A DNA stretch of 64,000 nucleotides, taken from Pseudomaricurvus albidus. GTDB lineage: Bacteria; Pseudomonadota; Gammaproteobacteria; Pseudomonadales; Cellvibrionaceae. A program made the position numbers and the translations under genes. Positions 1 through 8,062 of this stretch are shown here, piece after piece; position 1 is the first letter of the stretch, and each line of letters begins with the position of its first letter. The DNA lies in NCBI RefSeq assembly GCF_018863235.1, contig NZ_JAHKRS010000001.1:310001-374000 (forward strand), in the 5' to 3' direction. The notes beneath the pieces were generated by a model that was not told the DNA's origin, did no database searches, and worked only from the letters and a program-made list of their open reading frames with translations.

Positions 1-675
1 ATCGGCACCGCCCAGCTCTTCGATCTTGTCTTCAAATTCACGGATTAACGTATCGACAAATTCCGATTCACTCATGCCCTCGCCCGCACAGCGGTAATAG
101 TTAGGGTATGAAAGGTGATGGATGGTATCACTGATAAAATCAAACTCCGGCGGATGATCACCAGGTTTACCACCAATCGACATCGCCGCGTAAGTGGTTC
201 CGTGATAGGAATTGATACGGGAGATGATGTGCTTTTTGTCGTGTTTGCCGCGGCAGTTTTGATAGTAATGGATCATCCGAAATGCAGTATCCACCGCCGT
301 CGAGCCACCACAGGTGAAGAACACGTGATTCAGTGGTCCAGGAGCCAGCTCAGCAAGCTTTGCCGCCAGTTCAGCGGCCGGGACATTGGTCAGGTCGACA
401 AAAGGACTGGCGTAAGACATGGTGTACGCCTGCTCGGCAATGGCTTCTGCCATTTCTTTGCGCCCCAAACCAATGTTGTTACACCACAGACCACCCACCG
501 CATCAAAATACTTGCGGCCTTCACTGTCAAAAATATAGCTGCCCTCGCCTTTGACGATGGGCATGGCACCTTCATCACGAAAGACATCGAAAACCTGCCA
601 GGGATGTAAGTGGTGGGCCTTGTCTTTGGCAATGATCGCTTTTGTATCGTATTGAGTAGTGTCTAAGTCGCTCAT
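1..675 (-). CDS. Class III (PLP-dependent) aminotransferase, partial
   Basis: The gene begins at the ATG at 675 and runs off the left edge, leaving 225 codons in frame, so the C-terminal half with the PLP lysine is missing. The visible part matches the N-terminus of fold-type I class III transaminases (putrescine/taurine/beta-alanine:pyruvate type): a HPWQVFD-like start, then SYIFDSEGRKYFDAVGGLWC, then the cofactor-phosphate region FFTCGGSTAVDTAFRM and the SYHGTTYAAMSIGG block whose Tyr-His stacks on PLP. A 16-bp inverted repeat lies 75 bp upstream of the start and abuts a weak -35-like GTGACA, so it may be activated by the neighbouring LuxR-type regulator. The amine substrate cannot be told from this half. 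Confidence 0.88.
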   Translation of the reverse strand, partial: MSDLDTTQYDTKAIIAKDKAHHLHPWQVFDVFRDEGAMPIVKGEGSYIFDSEGRKYFDAVGGLWCNNIGLGRKEMAEAIAEQAYTMSYASPFVDLTNVPAAELAAKLAELAPGPLNHVFFTCGGSTAVDTAFRMIHYYQNCRGKHDKKHIISRINSYHGTTYAAMSIGGKPGDHPPEFDFISDTIHHLSYPNYYRCAGEGMSESEFVDTLIREFEDKIEELGGAD

Positions 676-750
676 ACTAACCATCCTGTAAACGGCTTTG
701 GGTTGGGTACGTTATGGCACTAGACTAAGTGGACAGCGAATTTGTCACCA

Positions 751-766
751 TACCCTTTGGGGGGTA
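751..766. promoter_or_regulatory. 16-bp inverted repeat, site A (putative LuxR/NarL-type operator)
   Basis: TACCCTTTGGGGGGTA reads as two heptamers, TACCCTT and TACCCCC (reverse strand), separated by 2 bp. This 7-2-7 layout is the one known for NarL-family dimers. It lies 75 bp upstream of the aminotransferase start and matches three other sites in the window (1838, 6703, 6732). Confidence 0.5.
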
Positions 767-821
767 GTTGGTGTTTTTGAAGAACGATAAAAGTTAAGAA
801 GGTAATTGGAAGGTGCGAAAA

Positions 822-1679
822 TCAATCCGCCGGCGGAGAGAAATACGCGCTTAACGGATCCACGCCCGGTGCACGTCCCGCCATAGAAATAGAAGACAAA
901 AACAGCGAAAACAACTCCGACTGCGAGGAAATATCCAGTTTGTTGTACAGGTTACGGCGGTGTACCTTGATGGTTTCCATGGAAATTTTCAGTTTGGCCG
1001 CCATGGATTTTGACGAGTGTCCATGCAATAACAATCTCGCAACTTCGCACTCACGATCCGTCAGTAACGAGCTGCCAAAGTTGCGCAGAGCTTCTGTCAG
1101 CTGCTTGTGCAGCGAGACTTGCTGCTGAGGCTTATTCGATAAGACGCCCTGCCATTGCTGCTCCAAAACAGCCAGCAACCACGGGGTCAATTGACGCAGG
1201 TTCTCGACCTCCGGCTCCTGAAAATGCTCTATCCGGGCTAATGACAAGTGCAAATAACCGGCGTTTTTAATGGCCAGCAGGAATCCGACTTCGTCAGTCA
1301 GATTCGAGTAACGGTAGTAAAGCCGAAAGTACTCACTGGAGTGAAAATCATCCGCAGCCACTTCACCCAGGCGATACAGCCCTGAGGGGATAAACTCCTG
1401 GGCAGCCTCATAGAACGGATCCAACAGATAAGCACCGCCGATGTAATTATCCAGATCACCCTTTTTTTCCGGCTCAACGTTGCGCTGGGTAATGTCCGAC
1501 AACAGAATCGGCAGGGAATCCGACGGAAATCCCACTGCCGCGAAGCTGTCCACAGGGGTCACCAGTGTGATCACCTCCAGCAAAGCCTGAGAAAAAGCAT
1601 CCGTATGCAAGGCGCGAGTGGCCTGAGCCATGGCCGCAATCAAGGGCGGGTTAAGCACCAACGCATCAGAGCTGGACAT
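822..1679 (-). CDS. LuxR/NarL-family transcriptional regulator
   Basis: This 285-aa protein has an N-terminal region of about 200 residues without a recognisable receiver or autoinducer motif and a C-terminal LuxR-type HTH at about residues 210-265 (LTDRECEVARLLLHG, then the recognition helix METIKVHRRNLYNKL). The ATG at 1679 is preferred over the TTG just before it, because GAGGTG sits 7 nt upstream. It is flanked by an aminotransferase on the same strand and a divergent MFS gene, and is the obvious candidate to bind the 7-2-7 repeats at 751, 1838, 6703 and 6732. The N-terminal half may sense a small ligand. There is no partner histidine kinase nearby and no conserved phospho-acceptor. Confidence 0.85.
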   Translation of the reverse strand: MSSSDALVLNPPLIAAMAQATRALHTDAFSQALLEVITLVTPVDSFAAVGFPSDSLPILLSDITQRNVEPEKKGDLDNYIGGAYLLDPFYEAAQEFIPSGLYRLGEVAADDFHSSEYFRLYYRYSNLTDEVGFLLAIKNAGYLHLSLARIEHFQEPEVENLRQLTPWLLAVLEQQWQGVLSNKPQQQVSLHKQLTEALRNFGSSLLTDRECEVARLLLHGHSSKSMAAKLKISMETIKVHRRNLYNKLDISSQSELFSLFLSSISMAGRAPGVDPLSAYFSPPAD

Positions 1680-1837
1680 CAATTATCACCTCAATCAAAC
1701 AGGGCTCAGGCGCACACCGGAGCGCTTATGAATCACGGAAATTATCATACAGCCTGGAAGGCGGCCTGGCACACCGAATCCCCTGATTTCAGAATAGCAG
1801 AAGCCTGCACTCGATCGCACCATATAAGTGCGCCTTA

Positions 1838-1853
1838 TAACACCATAGGGTTA
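1838..1853. promoter_or_regulatory. 16-bp inverted repeat, site B (putative LuxR/NarL-type operator)
   Basis: TAACACCATAGGGTTA has heptamers TAACACC and TAACCCT (reverse) with a 2-bp spacer. It lies 101 bp upstream of the MFS start and 158 bp upstream of the divergent regulator start, so it could serve either gene. It matches site C (6703) at 12 of 16 positions. Confidence 0.45.
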
Positions 1854-1954
1854 TGGCTGCTGGCGGGGCTTATCTTTAGCCTTAGCTTGGGCCTGAAAGT
1901 TACGTCTGTGCATGGCAAGGCCACAATACCATAACAAGAGACGCAGGTGTCCTG

Positions 1955-3184
1955 ATGACCAGCAGTTCCGAACAAGCCCTACCCCTGACTTCCGCCCCGA
2001 CCCGAACCCAGCCTGGCAGCTTTGACACCCCGGCAGCAATTATTGCGGCCATTGTAATCAGCTTTGTCGGCAATGCGGTGGTTCTGGGAATGCCCATGTT
2101 GGTCGGCGCTCTGGCTGATAATCTCGACTTCAATGAACAACAGGTAGGATGGCTGGCATCGGCAGATCTGGGAGGCATGTTTCTGGCCTCGATACTGACC
2201 TCCATGGCCATTACCCGCGTCAACCGACGTATGCTGGCCATTGCCGGCATCCTGATCGCACTGGTCGCCAATCTGCTGTCTTCACAATTTCACGATTTTA
2301 ATACGCTCTTGTACACTCGCGTGATTGCCGGTATCGGCGGCGGGATTTGTTACTCTTTGGGCGTTGGCTGCCTTGCCGGCACACACCATACTGCACGCAA
2401 CTTCAGTATTCTGATGTTCGCCCTGGTTGCCATTAATGCCATTGAGCTTTACAGCTTCCCCATTCTTTCCGACACCTGGGGCGTGAACGGTATTTACTAC
2501 GCCTTCAGTGGTGCCTTTGTCTTGTGTTTTCTTGCAGTTCCACATCTGCCAGAATTTGCCGCTGAAGCCACTGCTGTCACCGAAACCAAAGACGGCCACA
2601 CACTGGTGCTGCCAGGTTATCTGCCGAAACTGTGCCTGCTGGCGGTTTCCAGCTTTTACATTACCATTGGTTCGTTTTGGGCTTACATTGAACGCGCAGG
2701 CGTTGACGCCGGTTTATCGGACAGCTTTATTACCAACACCCTGACCATCGGAACACTCTTCACCCTGCTGGGTTGTTTTGTTGCCACCTGGCTCAGCAAC
2801 CGTGCGGGACAATCCAAACCTTTACTGGCCGCGCTGATCACCATGTCTGGCGCCATGATCCTGCTGTCCTTTGGTATCAATCCCATTATCTTTATCCTCG
2901 GCAATTTCATGTTCAATGTGATGTGGTTATTCACCGACATTTATCAGCTGGGAACAATCAGTAATGTGGATCACAGTGGACGTTATGCCGCATTAATTCC
3001 CGGCGCTCAGGGTTTGGCTCAAACCGTGGCACCGGCCGCAGCCGGATTCCTGCTGTCGCAGAATCTCGGTTATGGTTCAGTAATGCTGTTAGGCGCAGGG
3101 GGGTCTTTGGGAGCCCTGTTGATTTACGCCTTTGTTTATCGAAAACTTCGCCAACTGGCACCTGAACTGGCTGACGCCAGCTGA
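1955..3184 (+). CDS. MFS transporter
   Basis: This 409-aa protein has about 12 hydrophobic segments and the length of a typical major facilitator permease. The N-terminal half shows a GMPMLVGALADNLDF loop and the TRVNRRML basic loop between helices 2 and 3 that corresponds to the MFS A-motif region. A weak AGGTG precedes the ATG. It is transcribed divergently from the LuxR-type regulator across a 275-bp region that carries a 7-2-7 repeat. With the TonB receptor and aminotransferase it probably takes up or exports one small compound, but the substrate cannot be read from sequence. Confidence 0.87.
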   Translation: MTSSSEQALPLTSAPTRTQPGSFDTPAAIIAAIVISFVGNAVVLGMPMLVGALADNLDFNEQQVGWLASADLGGMFLASILTSMAITRVNRRMLAIAGILIALVANLLSSQFHDFNTLLYTRVIAGIGGGICYSLGVGCLAGTHHTARNFSILMFALVAINAIELYSFPILSDTWGVNGIYYAFSGAFVLCFLAVPHLPEFAAEATAVTETKDGHTLVLPGYLPKLCLLAVSSFYITIGSFWAYIERAGVDAGLSDSFITNTLTIGTLFTLLGCFVATWLSNRAGQSKPLLAALITMSGAMILLSFGINPIIFILGNFMFNVMWLFTDIYQLGTISNVDHSGRYAALIPGAQGLAQTVAPAAAGFLLSQNLGYGSVMLLGAGGSLGALLIYAFVYRKLRQLAPELADAS

Positions 3185-3676
3185 CACTAAAATTTCTCTG
3201 GAAACTCAAACGAGATACACCTTCACGAAAGCTTAGCCACTCGAATTTCTACACCTGGAGTGGCTTTGCGTAAAGACTGTCACTGCGTCAAATCAACAAA
3301 CAATGTTCTTGTATAAATAATAAAAACGCTATTAACGCAATCCTGTAAAATCCTTAATGTTCTATCAATTTTTAACTCCCGCCCCTCTTCCCACGAACAC
3401 AATCTGACTATTGTTTTTTTTCAAAAACAGAAAATGTCACCCACTTCATTTACAACTTTTTATTTCAGTGAACACAGTAACATTTATAACAAAAACAACG
3501 ACAATCTCTGTGTTAAAACGTAGCGAATACGATCGCGACTGCTACGCTTTGGGGGAAAAGATTAAGGTCTTTTCACTGAGCAAGTAACTTTTCGTAGTTT
3601 CTCATAATTGATGATTAAACCTTCCTCGTTGAAAACAAAAATGTCTAACCGGGGAGAAATCAAGTAAGGAGTCAAC
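3185..3676. other. 492-bp AT-rich intergenic region
   Basis: No gene is visible here. A hairpin with an 8-bp stem (AGCCACTC at 3235-3242, GAGTGGCT at 3258-3265, 15-nt loop) lies about 50 bp after the MFS stop and may end that transcript, although its following T-run is only three bases. The rest is A/T-rich and probably holds the promoter and leader of the outer-membrane barrel gene. No clear -35/-10 pair stands out. Confidence 0.5.
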
Positions 3677-4222
3677 ATGAAAACGTTCACTAAACACCTT
3701 TTAGCCATCAGCGTTCTGGCAACCACTTTACCGGCGGCAACTTTTGCCCAGGACAGCATTGGTCCCAGCAGTGGAGATCGGGAATTCACACTTTCAGGAA
3801 CCGGCACCAGCGACAAGGATTTCGATAACAGCAGTATGGGCCTTTCCGCCGATCTGGGCTGGTACACATCCTCGCACATGGTTTGGGGCATACGACAAAG
3901 TGTGAACTATGCCGACATTGAAGGTCAGGACGCTGACGATGATTTCTGGAATGGCAGCACACGAGGTTATTTTGACTACCACTTCCTGAGTGGCGCCGCG
4001 AGACCTTTTATCGGTGCCAGTCTGGGTGCGATTTACGGTGACGGTGTAGAGGACGGCGGCTTCGCTGGACTGGAGTTCGGGCTGAAATATTACGTACTGG
4101 AAAGCACCTTTATTTTAGGTCGGGCTGAGTATCAGTTCTTTTTTGACGACGGAGATGAAGCGGAAGACAATTTCGATGATGGCGCTTTTGCCTATGTCAT
4201 TGGTATCGGCTATCACTTCTGA
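3677..4222 (+). CDS. Small outer-membrane beta-barrel protein
   Basis: This 181-aa protein starts with a clear Sec signal peptide (MKTFTKHLLAISVLATTL, cleavage probably after TFA). The rest consists of alternating short strands rich in aromatic and acidic residues, and the last strand ends in Phe (YVIGIGYHF), the signal recognised by the BAM machinery. That fits an eight-stranded OmpA/OmpW-like porin-family barrel. A good AAGGAG lies 6 nt before the ATG. It converges on the TonB-dependent receptor gene, with a shared hairpin between them. Its role is unknown. Co-location with the receptor and MFS gene suggests envelope transport. Confidence 0.8.
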   Translation: MKTFTKHLLAISVLATTLPAATFAQDSIGPSSGDREFTLSGTGTSDKDFDNSSMGLSADLGWYTSSHMVWGIRQSVNYADIEGQDADDDFWNGSTRGYFDYHFLSGAARPFIGASLGAIYGDGVEDGGFAGLEFGLKYYVLESTFILGRAEYQFFFDDGDEAEDNFDDGAFAYVIGIGYHF

Positions 4223-4246
4223 TTGTTTACCGGTTATTGATGACAT

Positions 4247-4276
4247 AAAAAAACCGGACACATTTCTGTGTCCGGT
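4247..4276 (-). terminator. Rho-independent terminator between convergent genes
   Basis: ACCGGACACA (4253-4262), a TTTC loop and TGTGTCCGGT (4267-4276) form a perfect 10-bp stem. Read on the minus strand it is followed by seven T, a classic intrinsic terminator for the TonB receptor gene. The plus-strand side lacks a T-run. Confidence 0.88.
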
Positions 4277-4313
4277 CAAACGAGAGGTAGAACAATTCGA
4301 AACGGTTACAGAT

Positions 4314-6572
4314 TTACATGAAGTTATAACGGAAGGTCACACCGTAACTGGCCGGTTGCTGACGATAAACAACACGTCCGGCAAAACCACTGAACGCATA
4401 GGTTTCTGCATCATTATTCTCGAGGTTTTTACCCCAAAGAGTGACGTTCCATTTGCCTGCGGCATCCTCCAGTGATAGCTGTGCATCAAGACTGCTGACA
4501 GGTCCATAACCGGTATTCGGGTCACCCAGAGCGGCGAACTGATCATCAACCCAACTGGCACTGGTTTGTGCTCTGGCAATCAGGTTATCGCCCAGAGACC
4601 ATTCGTAAGCAATCATGCCGTTGTAACTCCATTCCGGAGATTGCGCCAACACCTGCCCCGCACCAATGGTGTTGGCGATATGATCAACCGTATTTGGCGA
4701 GTTGGGATCATCGGAAATACCACGCATGTCCGCAGTGGTTGGTGCCTTGGTGACTTTACTGTTCAGATACGCCACACCCAGCCTCAGTTCCAGACCTTCT
4801 GCTGGCAACCAGTGAACATCCAGCTCACCGCCTTCGGTTTGGGATTCAGGAATTCCGATCATGGTGGTGTCGTACACATCCAGCCCCAGGAAGGTACTGA
4901 AATCATCTTCGAGATAGGTAATCAGCGACTGACGATTTTTGTAATCGAGCATAAACAAGGCGCCGTTAATTTGCAGACTGCTGTCCAGCAAAGTCGCCTT
5001 GAAGCCTAACTCGTAACTGGTCACTTCTTCGGGATCCACATAAGACCAGGCCACTCCGGGATCCGGATCCAGTACTGGCGCACCGTAGTAAAGACCGCTC
5101 TTGTAACTGGTCGCCACATTGCCGTAGAACAACCAGTTATCCAGCGGCATCCAATCCAGTCCGATCTTGCCAGTCACATCGTTTTCTTTGTGAGTCTCGT
5201 CAAAATCGATCAACACATCGTAAAACGAATTGTCGGCATCGGTATTAACGTCAGTGCCTTCAAAAGAGCGCTTGTCTTCAGAGTAGCGCATACCCACGGT
5301 CAGGTTCAGCGTATCGCTCAATTCGGTTTCGGTGTGCAGATAAACACCGTAGGAATCGGTGGTCTGCTTATAATCTGCCACCAACAGATCTGTCCCTACA
5401 TCACCAAAGTTTTCGTAAGCCACAAACGAGTCATCAAAAATTCCCAGGGCATCCACAACTTCGTGGGAATAGTTAACACCGACGATCCAGCTGAACGGTC
5501 CGCTGGTGTTTCCGGTAAAGCGAAACTCCTGAGACATTTGTTCGATTTCATTGTCCTGGAAAAAATCGGTAATACGCTCACTGGTACCGCCGTAGTTATC
5601 CACCACAACCTGATCGTAGCTGTCCCAGGCGGTAATCGACGTGAGGGTAAAATATTCAAAGTCTGAGGTCAGATTCAGAGAAAGGCCTTGCCCTTCTTCA
5701 TCACGACTGACGTCCAGATTCCCCACAGTCACTTTTGACGGATCTTGCGGGCTGTTCAGTTCCGGGTATCCCCACAACTCGTGTTGTTCGGCATCCGGCG
5801 ACAGAGGCACGGACTTGTCACGGGTGTAATAAGCTTTGACCAACGCGGTGGTGCTGTCACCGAGATCAAAGTCCAGCATACCGCGAATCGCTTGACTGTC
5901 GGCTTTGCCGTATTCCTTGCCGGTATTCACATCTTTTTGCCAGCCTTCACCCTGATCCACATAATTCATGGCCAGACGACCACGCACACGATCGCTGAGC
6001 GCCCCGCTGACGGCACCGGTCATTTCCACGGTATCCCAGCGACTGTAATCGGCTTCGACATAAGCCTCGAACTCGTCGGTGGGCTTGTTGCTAATAAAGT
6101 TGATCGCACCGCCGGTGGTATTTTTTCCGTATAAGGTGCCCTGTGGGCCCTTGAGCACCTCCACCCTTTCGATATCAAATAACTGGCCACTCAACAAAGC
6201 CGGAGCACTGGCAAACACCTCGTCGGTGTAAATGCCCACCCCGCTATTGTTATTGGGACTGAAATCATCGAGACCAATACCGCGGATGGCAAAGATCGGC
6301 GTACCACCGGAGGTCGCATTGGCTGTTGCCAGTCCCGGCGTCTGGGCGCCCAGATCCACGGCGCTTTCCATCTTCAACTTCTTGAGATCGTCCCCGCCAA
6401 AGGCACTGGCCGAAATGCCAATATCATTGACGCTCTGGGCGCGTTTCTGTGCGGTAACAACCACTTCTTCAATTTGCGCAGCCTGAGCTGCGGTTGATAC
6501 CAGTGTGGTTGCAGCGGCACTGGCAGCAATGGCACTGGCGAGCAGTCTTTGTTTATTACGGCTATTTCTCAT
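4314..6572 (-). CDS. TonB-dependent outer-membrane receptor
   Basis: This 752-aa protein has a long signal peptide ending near STAAQA, a TonB-box-like IEEVVVTAQKR directly after it, a plug domain (GPQGTLYGKNTTGGAINF) and a C-terminal beta-barrel with the usual final aromatic region (YGVTFRYNFM). These features match the large VVVTAQKR group of TonB receptors common in marine and soil gammaproteobacteria, which import bulky or scarce substrates such as siderophores, sterols and aromatics. GGAG precedes the ATG. Two 7-2-7 repeats (6703, 6732) lie 130 and 159 bp upstream, and a TATAAA-like -10 follows them. The substrate is unknown. Confidence 0.92.
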   Translation of the reverse strand: MRNSRNKQRLLASAIAASAAATTLVSTAAQAAQIEEVVVTAQKRAQSVNDIGISASAFGGDDLKKLKMESAVDLGAQTPGLATANATSGGTPIFAIRGIGLDDFSPNNNSGVGIYTDEVFASAPALLSGQLFDIERVEVLKGPQGTLYGKNTTGGAINFISNKPTDEFEAYVEADYSRWDTVEMTGAVSGALSDRVRGRLAMNYVDQGEGWQKDVNTGKEYGKADSQAIRGMLDFDLGDSTTALVKAYYTRDKSVPLSPDAEQHELWGYPELNSPQDPSKVTVGNLDVSRDEEGQGLSLNLTSDFEYFTLTSITAWDSYDQVVVDNYGGTSERITDFFQDNEIEQMSQEFRFTGNTSGPFSWIVGVNYSHEVVDALGIFDDSFVAYENFGDVGTDLLVADYKQTTDSYGVYLHTETELSDTLNLTVGMRYSEDKRSFEGTDVNTDADNSFYDVLIDFDETHKENDVTGKIGLDWMPLDNWLFYGNVATSYKSGLYYGAPVLDPDPGVAWSYVDPEEVTSYELGFKATLLDSSLQINGALFMLDYKNRQSLITYLEDDFSTFLGLDVYDTTMIGIPESQTEGGELDVHWLPAEGLELRLGVAYLNSKVTKAPTTADMRGISDDPNSPNTVDHIANTIGAGQVLAQSPEWSYNGMIAYEWSLGDNLIARAQTSASWVDDQFAALGDPNTGYGPVSSLDAQLSLEDAAGKWNVTLWGKNLENNDAETYAFSGFAGRVVYRQQPASYGVTFRYNFM

Positions 6573-6702
6573 GGGGTCGGTCTCCTGGGAGTTGGTGATC
6601 TCTCTTTTTATGTTCTGCTGTTCACACAGCTCAGCAGCTCGCTGAACGCTGCTATAAATTTTTATATGACTGCAGGGTATGCCCCTGAACCAACAGGATT
6701 AA

Positions 6703-6718
6703 TAACCTCTTAGGGGTA
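6703..6718. promoter_or_regulatory. 16-bp inverted repeat, site C (putative LuxR/NarL-type operator)
   Basis: TAACCTCTTAGGGGTA has heptamers TAACCTC and TACCCCT (reverse) with a 2-bp spacer. TACCCCT fits the NarL heptamer rule TACYYMT exactly. It lies 130 bp upstream of the TonB receptor start. Confidence 0.5.
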
Positions 6719-6731
6719 TTCAGCGGCCAGC

Positions 6732-6747
6732 TACCCCAACAGTGGTA
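6732..6747. promoter_or_regulatory. 16-bp inverted repeat, site D (putative LuxR/NarL-type operator)
   Basis: TACCCCAACAGTGGTA has heptamers TACCCCA and TACCACT (reverse). It lies 29 bp from site C start to start, close to three helical turns, so two dimers could bind on the same face of the DNA. Confidence 0.42.
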
Positions 6748-6913
6748 GATCACCCCTGAGAAAGAGCCGCTCCACGACTCCCGACGCCTCATTATGCGGC
6801 GTTAATCAGGGCGGCCTGATTCGATCGCGCACCAAAACAGGGCGATCGTTAAGAAAGTATATGGCTCCACCTACCCGCCAAAGAACGTCGATGTAACCCC
6901 GACACACAACCAA

Positions 6914-6939
6914 TCTATATCAAAATTTTTTGATATAGA
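6914..6939. promoter_or_regulatory. Perfect 12-2-12 palindrome over the SahR-like promoter
   Basis: The arm TCTATATCAAAA (6914-6925) and its exact reverse complement (6928-6939) flank two T. The right arm contains the TTGATA -35 box at 6930-6935. A repressor bound here would block the promoter of the downstream ArsR-type gene, so this is probably an autoregulatory operator. Confidence 0.7.
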
Positions 6940-6958
6940 TGAGCTCCCCTGCTAGACT
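6930..6958 (+). promoter_or_regulatory. Sigma-70 promoter of the SahR-like gene
   Basis: TTGATA (6930-6935) and TAGACT (6953-6958) are separated by exactly 17 bp. The expected transcription start (about 6964-6966) coincides with the ATG at 6966, so the transcript may be leaderless. Confidence 0.6.
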
Positions 6959-6965
6959 GCTTCGC

Positions 6966-7955
6966 ATGTCTCAATTGTTATCCAGCGTAAATATCGCTGA
7001 AAGCCCCGTAACCAGTGACCTGGCAGCCACCCTGAAGGCCGCCGGCGACCCTTTGCGACTGGAGATTTTGCGGCTGCTGGCACGCGATTCATTCGGGGTA
7101 ATGGAACTGAGCCGCATTTTTGTGATTAAGCAATCGGGCATGAGCCACCATCTGAAAGTGCTGGCAAACGCCGGACTGGTGGCCACACGACGGGAAGGCA
7201 ACTCGATCTTCTACCGCCGGGCTCTGCCAGGGGCTGAGTCTCCTTTCCGTCAGTTGCTGGACAGCCTGTTTCACACGCTGGACCAAAACCCGCTGGCGGA
7301 TGAATTCCATGAGCAGCTCAAGATCATCCAGCAGGAACGGGCTGCCGCCTCGCAGGCTTTTTTTACGGATAACGCGGCCAAGTTCCGGGCGCAGCAGGAT
7401 TTGATTGCCAGCCACGAAGTCTATGCAGAGGCTGTCACCGAAATGCTGGCCAACACCCCTCTGCCGCAGCGCCACACGGCACTGGAAGTGGGCCCCGGCG
7501 AAGGGGAGTTTTTGTCCGTACTGGCATCGCGCTTTGCGCAGGTAATTGCGCTGGACAACTCGGAATCGATGCTGGAGAAGGCCCGAGGTTTTGCCGCGGA
7601 TCAGCAACTCGCCAATGTCGAGTTTATTCACGGGGACACTGAGAAAGCGGTACGGCAAACATTGAACGCCGATTGTGTGGTCATGAATATGGTGCTTCAT
7701 CACGTACCGTCACCGGCACACCTGTTTGACGACATCAGCCAACTGCTTAACCCGCAGGGCTGCTTACTGGTCGCCGACCTGTGCCACCACGACCAGCAAT
7801 GGGCGCGGGACGCCTGCGGTGACGTTTGGCTGGGCTTTGAACCCGATGATTTTTCCCGCTGGGCGCAACACGCCGGGCTGAAAGAAGGGCAAAGCCAGTA
7901 TATGGCCTTGCGCAACGGTTTTCAGATTCAGGTGCGGCAGTTTTTCAAGCCCTGA
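6966..7955 (+). CDS. ArsR-family regulator fused to a SAM-dependent methyltransferase domain (SahR-like)
   Basis: This 329-aa protein has an N-terminal ArsR winged helix at about residues 15-95 (LKAAGDPLRLEILRLLARD, KQSGMSHHLKVLANAGLV) and a C-terminal class I methyltransferase fold whose SAM loop reads ALEVGPGEGEFLSVLA. It stands directly before metK-ahcY-metF. ArsR-type regulators of the SAM/SAH cycle (SahR) are known in Proteobacteria, and a methyltransferase-like sensory domain would naturally bind SAM or SAH. The start at 6966 is preferred over the in-frame ATG at 6939, which lies inside the operator and upstream of the -10 box. No Shine-Dalgarno precedes it. Whether the domain still methylates anything is unclear. 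Confidence 0.85.
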   Translation: MSQLLSSVNIAESPVTSDLAATLKAAGDPLRLEILRLLARDSFGVMELSRIFVIKQSGMSHHLKVLANAGLVATRREGNSIFYRRALPGAESPFRQLLDSLFHTLDQNPLADEFHEQLKIIQQERAAASQAFFTDNAAKFRAQQDLIASHEVYAEAVTEMLANTPLPQRHTALEVGPGEGEFLSVLASRFAQVIALDNSESMLEKARGFAADQQLANVEFIHGDTEKAVRQTLNADCVVMNMVLHHVPSPAHLFDDISQLLNPQGCLLVADLCHHDQQWARDACGDVWLGFEPDDFSRWAQHAGLKEGQSQYMALRNGFQIQVRQFFKP

Positions 7956-8062
7956 ATTGTTTAACGAGTTATTGGTAATTCGAAATTTAATAAGCCTTGA
8001 GCTTTAGATACTGGCAGCCTTAACACAAAGGCGACCATATTAATGAAAGGAGCATGTCATTC

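Larger units (their letters stand above)
6573..6965. other. 393-bp divergent control region (receptor / SahR-like gene)
   Basis: This stretch holds no gene but is densely structured. It contains two 7-2-7 repeats (6703-6718 and 6732-6747) on the receptor side. Two back-to-back hairpins follow: AATCAGG/CCTGATT at 6804-6821 with a GCGG loop, and CGATCGC/GCGATCG at 6822-6848 with a 13-nt loop. The SahR-side palindrome and promoter lie at 6914-6958. The hairpins sit between the two regulatory halves and lack a T-run, so they are not ordinary terminators. Confidence 0.6.

Noticed and set aside
1605-1934. 109-codon plus-strand frame before the MFS gene
   Set aside because: It overlaps the regulator's N-terminus and the promoter region, with no ribosome-binding site or recognisable domain.
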